59,650 nt of DNA, taken from the NCBI RefSeq assembly GCF_030694575.1, contig NZ_JAUYUS010000107.1, positions 1 to 59,650 on the forward strand, written 5' to 3'. Under the pieces are notes generated by a model that had not been told where the DNA came from, did no database searches, and saw only the letters and a program-made list of their open reading frames with translations. This DNA comes from Parvibaculum sp. Lineage in GTDB: Bacteria; Pseudomonadota; Alphaproteobacteria; Parvibaculales; Parvibaculaceae. This document shows positions 56,549 through 59,650 of this stretch, in pieces. The translations under genes were made by a program, and so were the position numbers. Each line of letters opens with the position of its first letter. The first letter of the stretch is position 1.

Positions 56549-56913
56549 TCCCGGCTCAGCCCCTGCCGCGCGAGCGCTGCCAGGTAGTCCGTCCAGATTT
56601 TTTCGCTGTCGCGGCCGAGCCGGTAGAGCGTCTCCCAGGTGAAGAGGCCGGTGTCGTGGCCGTCGTCGAAGACGATCCTCACCGCGTAATTGCCGACGGG
56701 CTCCAGCGTGTCGATGGCGACATTGGCCTTGCCGGGGACGGTCTTCTTCTGCGCGCTGCCATGGCCCTGCACCTCGGCCGACGGGCTTTCGACGCGCAGC
56801 AATTCGGCGGGGAGCGCGAAGCTCACGCCGTCGTCGAATGTGATTTCGAGGATGCGCTCGGCCTTCTTCAGCTTGATGCCGGTCGGCCAGGGCGCGGCGC
56901 TTGCGTCACTCAT
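56545..56913 (-). CDS. DUF971 / gamma-butyrobetaine-hydroxylase-like N-terminal domain protein
   Basis: The 122-residue protein shows the DUF971 core: [38 protein letters not shown], and [19 protein letters not shown]. Members appear near Fe-S and quinone genes; no enzymatic activity is established for the single-domain form. It begins eight bases inside the 3' end of the Trm112-like gene and is convergent with the UbiH-type gene. Confidence 0.87.
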   Translation of the reverse strand: MSDASAAPWPTGIKLKKAERILEITFDDGVSFALPAELLRVESPSAEVQGHGSAQKKTVPGKANVAIDTLEPVGNYAVRIVFDDGHDTGLFTWETLYRLGRDSEKIWTDYLAALARQGLSRD

Positions 56914-57118
56914 CGTCGAGCGGGCGCGCCTCGTCCGTCAGCATGATCGGAATGCCGTCGCGGATCGGAAAGGCGAGGCGGGCCTTGTCGGAGATCAGTT
57001 CCTGCCGCTCGCGGTCGTAGCGCAGCGTGGTCTTCGTCACCGGGCAGACGAGGATTTCGAGAAGTTTCGGGTCCACTTCCATCTTCGGCGCGCGGGCGGC
57101 TTCCTGTGTGTCGGTCAT
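56906..57118 (-). CDS. Trm112-family protein
   Basis: The 70-residue protein has [18 protein letters not shown] and [20 protein letters not shown], the small Trm112/YcaR fold. The family activates methyltransferases in eukaryotes; bacterial versions are less well understood. Only one Cys is visible in the usual zinc site, so metal binding may be lost. It overlaps the DUF971 gene. Confidence 0.87.
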   Translation of the reverse strand: MTDTQEAARAPKMEVDPKLLEILVCPVTKTTLRYDRERQELISDKARLAFPIRDGIPIMLTDEARPLDDE

Positions 57119-57132
57119 GATTTGGGTCTTCC

Positions 57133-57816
57133 TTATTGCACGGTCGCATCGCCGGGGGTGAGTTCGCGCAGCGCCTTTTCCGTCAGCGCGATCAGCATCT
57201 GGTTGCGGTCTTCGAGCGTCCTCGCTTCGAGCAGCGCCTGCTTCTCGCGGGGGCCGTAGGGGCTGATCGTGCAGAGCGAGTTCACCAGCGTTTCGTTCGA
57301 CGAAAGGCGGATTGCCCGCCAGTCGGCCTGCAGGCCGTGCGTTTCGAGATATTCCTTCAGGATTTCAAGCAACCGCTCGCGGCTCACCTTGTCCTGGCCG
57401 TGGCCGGGCGTGAGGTCGTCGGCGAATTCGTCCCAGCTCACTTCGCATTGCCGGTATGGCGTCATGGCCGGAAGTTCGCCCATAACGCGGAAGCGCGCGA
57501 TGCCCGTCAGCGTGATGACGATGCGTCCGTCGCCTGTCTCCGCAAAGGAGGTGATGCGGCCCGCGCAGCCGATGGCGCAGAGCGGCGGCTTCTTTCCCTC
57601 GATCTGCGACGCGGCAATCGCCTCGTCGCCGTCCGGCTGCACCATGCCGACGATGCGGTCGCTGCGTATCGCGTCGTCCACCATCTTCAGGTAGCGCGGC
57701 TCGAAGATGTTGAGAGGCAGTTGCCCGCGCGGCAGCAATATCGCGCCTGCCAGCGGGAACACGGGCAGCGCCCCCGGCAGATCGGCAATGTCGCGATATT
57801 GATCCGTGAGCGTCAT
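57133..57816 (-). CDS. Lon-N (ATP-dependent protease substrate-binding domain) protein
   Basis: The 227-residue protein has [26 protein letters not shown], the start of the Lon N-terminal PUA-like domain, and the usual GIARFRV and LDLTP-type spacing; no AAA or protease domain is present. Such stand-alone proteins are thought to bind unfolded substrates; the role is unproven. It lies between the thioredoxin and Trm112-like genes on the same strand, probably one operon. Confidence 0.88.
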   Translation of the reverse strand: MTLTDQYRDIADLPGALPVFPLAGAILLPRGQLPLNIFEPRYLKMVDDAIRSDRIVGMVQPDGDEAIAASQIEGKKPPLCAIGCAGRITSFAETGDGRIVITLTGIARFRVMGELPAMTPYRQCEVSWDEFADDLTPGHGQDKVSRERLLEILKEYLETHGLQADWRAIRLSSNETLVNSLCTISPYGPREKQALLEARTLEDRNQMLIALTEKALRELTPGDATVQ

Positions 57817-57829
57817 ATATCTCTCTCGG

Positions 57830-58744
57830 TCAACTGAACAGGATCGAGGACAGGCGCCGCCGGCCGCTCAGGGTCGCCTCGTCCTTCGGCCCGTAGGCGT
57901 CGAAGAATTCGACGAGCTGTTTGCGCGCCGCGTCCTCGTTCCAGTTGCGCTGGTATTCGACGATCGTCAGCAGCGCGTCGATGGCGCCTTCCCTGTCGCC
58001 GCGCGCGTTGAGCGCGAGCGCCAGGTCGAAGCGCGCCTGATGGTCCTTCGGGTTGGCTTCGAGCCTTGCCTGCAATTCGCCGATGTCGCCGATATCGGCC
58101 GCCTTCTCGGCCAGCGAGAGCGAGGCTTCGGCGGCGACGAATTCGGGGTCGTTGCGGCCGTCCGGGCTCACCAGCGCCAGCGTCTGCTTCGCGCGGTCGA
58201 GATCGCCCGCCTCGATGTAGCAGCGCGCGAGGCCGGCGACGGCGGCCGGGTTGCCGGGCTCTTCCTGCGCGGCCTGCGCGAAGGCCTGTGCCGCGCGCGA
58301 CAGGTCGCCGGCCTGATGGGCCTCGCGGCCGATCTCGATCAGTTCCTCGGCGGGAGAGGGGCCGACATCGCCGGCGAGCCGGGCGATGAAGGCCTTGATC
58401 TGGCTTTCCGGCAGCGCGCCCATGAAGCCGTCCACGGGCTGGCCGTTCCTGAAGGCATAGACCGCCGGGATCGACTGGATGCGGAGCTGCTGCGCGACCG
58501 CCGGATGGTCGTCGATATTCATCTTCACGAGCTTCACCGCGCCGCGCGCCGCCCGCACCGCGTTTTCGAGCACGGGGGTGAGCTGCTTGCAGGGTCCGCA
58601 CCATGGCGCCCAGAAATCGACGATGACCGGTACGTCGCGCGAGGCTTCAAGGACGTCGCGTGCGAAAGTCTGCGTCGTCGTATCGACGATGAGGTCGTCT
58701 GCGCCTTGCAGGGCGGCGCTGCCGTTTCCGGTGATCGGTTCCAT
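57830..58744 (-). CDS. Thioredoxin-TPR chaperone-like protein (CnoX/YbbN family)
   Basis: The 304-residue protein has an N-terminal thioredoxin fold with an active WCGPC at 48-52 followed by TPR-like helices (about 135-300). YbbN/CnoX proteins couple redox chemistry and chaperone function; E. coli YbbN lacks a CXXC, while this one retains it, like alphaproteobacterial and Caulobacter CnoX. The start ATG is at 58744; an upstream ATG would add four residues. The gene order with Lon-N and Trm112 is common in alphaproteobacteria. Confidence 0.9.
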   Translation of the reverse strand: MEPITGNGSAALQGADDLIVDTTTQTFARDVLEASRDVPVIVDFWAPWCGPCKQLTPVLENAVRAARGAVKLVKMNIDDHPAVAQQLRIQSIPAVYAFRNGQPVDGFMGALPESQIKAFIARLAGDVGPSPAEELIEIGREAHQAGDLSRAAQAFAQAAQEEPGNPAAVAGLARCYIEAGDLDRAKQTLALVSPDGRNDPEFVAAEASLSLAEKAADIGDIGELQARLEANPKDHQARFDLALALNARGDREGAIDALLTIVEYQRNWNEDAARKQLVEFFDAYGPKDEATLSGRRRLSSILFS

Positions 58745-58881
58745 GGGTGGTCTCAATTGTCCTTCGCGGGCCTTGTCGCCGGCCCTGGCCCATAAGATGG
58801 AGCGGCGGCTTTTGGAAACAATGGTTTAGCTGGCGCGCGCGGGGGGCGCAAGAAAGCCGCTTGTTTGCGGGATCTTCCGGC

Positions 58882-59439
58882 TCAGCCGTCTTCGCCGGCA
58901 CTAGCCGCCGCCACGAGGTCGACGATCAGCGGCTCGTGGCCGGTGAGCGCCAGGAAGTCCATGAAATCCTCGCGGGAAATCGCCGTCGTCGCCGTGTTTT
59001 CCAGCGGGTGGTAGTGCAGCCGTTCGTGCTCCAGCATCGGCGCGTCGAGCACCACGGTCACTTTGCCGTCGCGGTCGTTCACCAGCGCGAAGGGCGTCAC
59101 CGAGCCCGGCCTGACGCCCAGCACCTCCCACAACAGGTCGGCATTGCCGAATGAGAGCCGCGCGCCGCCGACGGGCTTCGACAGGCGGTTGAGCTTCAGC
59201 TCGCGCGCCTCCAGCGTCACGATCAGGAAAAGCCGGCCCTTCTTGTCCTTGAGGAAGAGGTTCTTGCAGAAGGCGCCTTCGCGCTCATGCGCGGGCCATG
59301 AGGCGCGGTGCGCCTCGGCTTCCTCCACGGTGTGGAGGGGCTCGTGATGGCGGGTCTCGTGGCCGATCCCCGCCCGGTCGAGCCAGGCGAGGAAGGCGTC
59401 CTTGGTGTGGACCGGCGGGGCGGGCGGGGCGTCGGACAT
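58882..59439 (-). CDS. Prolyl-tRNA editing (ProX/YbaK-like) protein
   Basis: The 185-residue protein resembles stand-alone INS-like editing domains: HHEPLHTVEEAEAHRA, CKNLFLKDKKGRLFLIV (catalytic Lys region), and GSVTPFALVNDRDGKVTVVLD. ProX proteins deacylate mischarged Ala-tRNA-Pro. It is a single-gene unit near the tRNA-Gly gene, on the opposite strand. Confidence 0.87.
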   Translation of the reverse strand: MSDAPPAPPVHTKDAFLAWLDRAGIGHETRHHEPLHTVEEAEAHRASWPAHEREGAFCKNLFLKDKKGRLFLIVTLEARELKLNRLSKPVGGARLSFGNADLLWEVLGVRPGSVTPFALVNDRDGKVTVVLDAPMLEHERLHYHPLENTATTAISREDFMDFLALTGHEPLIVDLVAAASAGEDG

Positions 59440-59593
59440 GGCGGCTTTCCTCGCATGGGAGGGGGCCGCCCGGCAAGCCCGGCCTGGGTGAAATTCCCTG
59501 CATTTCCAACCGCATCTCCCCCTTGCAAAGGGCCGGGCGATGGGTCATAACACGGCCCTCATAAGGACGGGGCTCCGGCTGCCGTCATCGGAT

Positions 59594-59650
59594 GCGGGTG
59601 TAGCTCAGGGGTAGAGCACAACCTTGCCAAGGTTGGGGTCGAGGGTTCGA
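59594..59650 (+). tRNA. tRNA-Gly(GCC), 5' part
   Basis: GCGGGTGTAGCTC forms the acceptor and D-stem entry; the anticodon loop TTGCCAA has GCC at 59626-59628, and GGGTTCGA starts the T loop. The gene is cut by the right edge, so the 3' acceptor strand is missing. Confidence 0.93.

Overview
The window is a GC-rich alphaproteobacterial chromosome segment. The block rho … mnmE-mnmG-rsmG-parA-parB-holA-lptE-leuS, a Rhodospirillales/Rhizobiales-style porin, and several families typical of alphaproteobacteria (PAS_5, DUF6489, DUF3576) point to an organism such as Parvibaculum or a relative. That genus is an inference from gene content; no search was run. Three parS sites (two perfect, one with a single mismatch) show that this is the origin-proximal chromosome-partitioning locus.

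Layout. 1-145 is the 3' end of rho with its terminator. 200-10735 is a roughly 10-kb block of mostly metabolic genes: an unknown lipoprotein, a PAS_5 protein, a hydrolase/GFA/quinone oxidoreductase/LysE set, dienelactone hydrolase, LysR, GNAT, a YyaL-type thioredoxin-fold protein and DUF6489. It separates rho from mnmE. 10762-17089 holds mnmE, mnmG, rsmG, parA and parB. 17537-22406 holds leuS, lptE and holA plus a DUF3576 lipoprotein. 23018-31427 has a porin, two different sulfotransferases (one fused to TPR repeats and followed by an OmpR-type response regulator), a ThiE/TenI-like protein, YggS, an L,D-transpeptidase-like protein and small genes. 31547-34857 has a cyclic-nucleotide-binding protein, thioesterases, a TetR regulator, exonuclease III and an unknown protein. 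34958-35147 looks like an unannotated small-RNA gene. 35300-40904 is a putrescine-utilisation-like module (PuuD, PuuA and SpuC-type enzymes) interrupted by a lower-GC TPR membrane protein. 41040-45787 holds dapC-like, ftsK and lolA genes. 46019-51195 carries three different ammonium transporters and glnK. 51614-59439 has a PQQ/heme c alcohol dehydrogenase, an amidase, a UbiH-family monooxygenase and a housekeeping run (DUF971, Trm112, Lon-N, thioredoxin-TPR, ProX-like). A tRNA-Gly(GCC) is cut by the right edge.

The most informative non-gene signals are two. First, a 15-bp motif (YGGCAYG-NN-TCTTGA) lies 105-127 nt upstream of all three ammonium-transport transcription units, with an NtrC-like dyad further upstream of glnK; together they suggest a sigma-54/NtrC nitrogen regulon. 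Second, a TTGAAG-N17-TATCTA promoter and a 13-bp terminator frame a transcript of about 155 nt with no ORF. I did not see a defence system, prophage, CRISPR array or insertion sequence.
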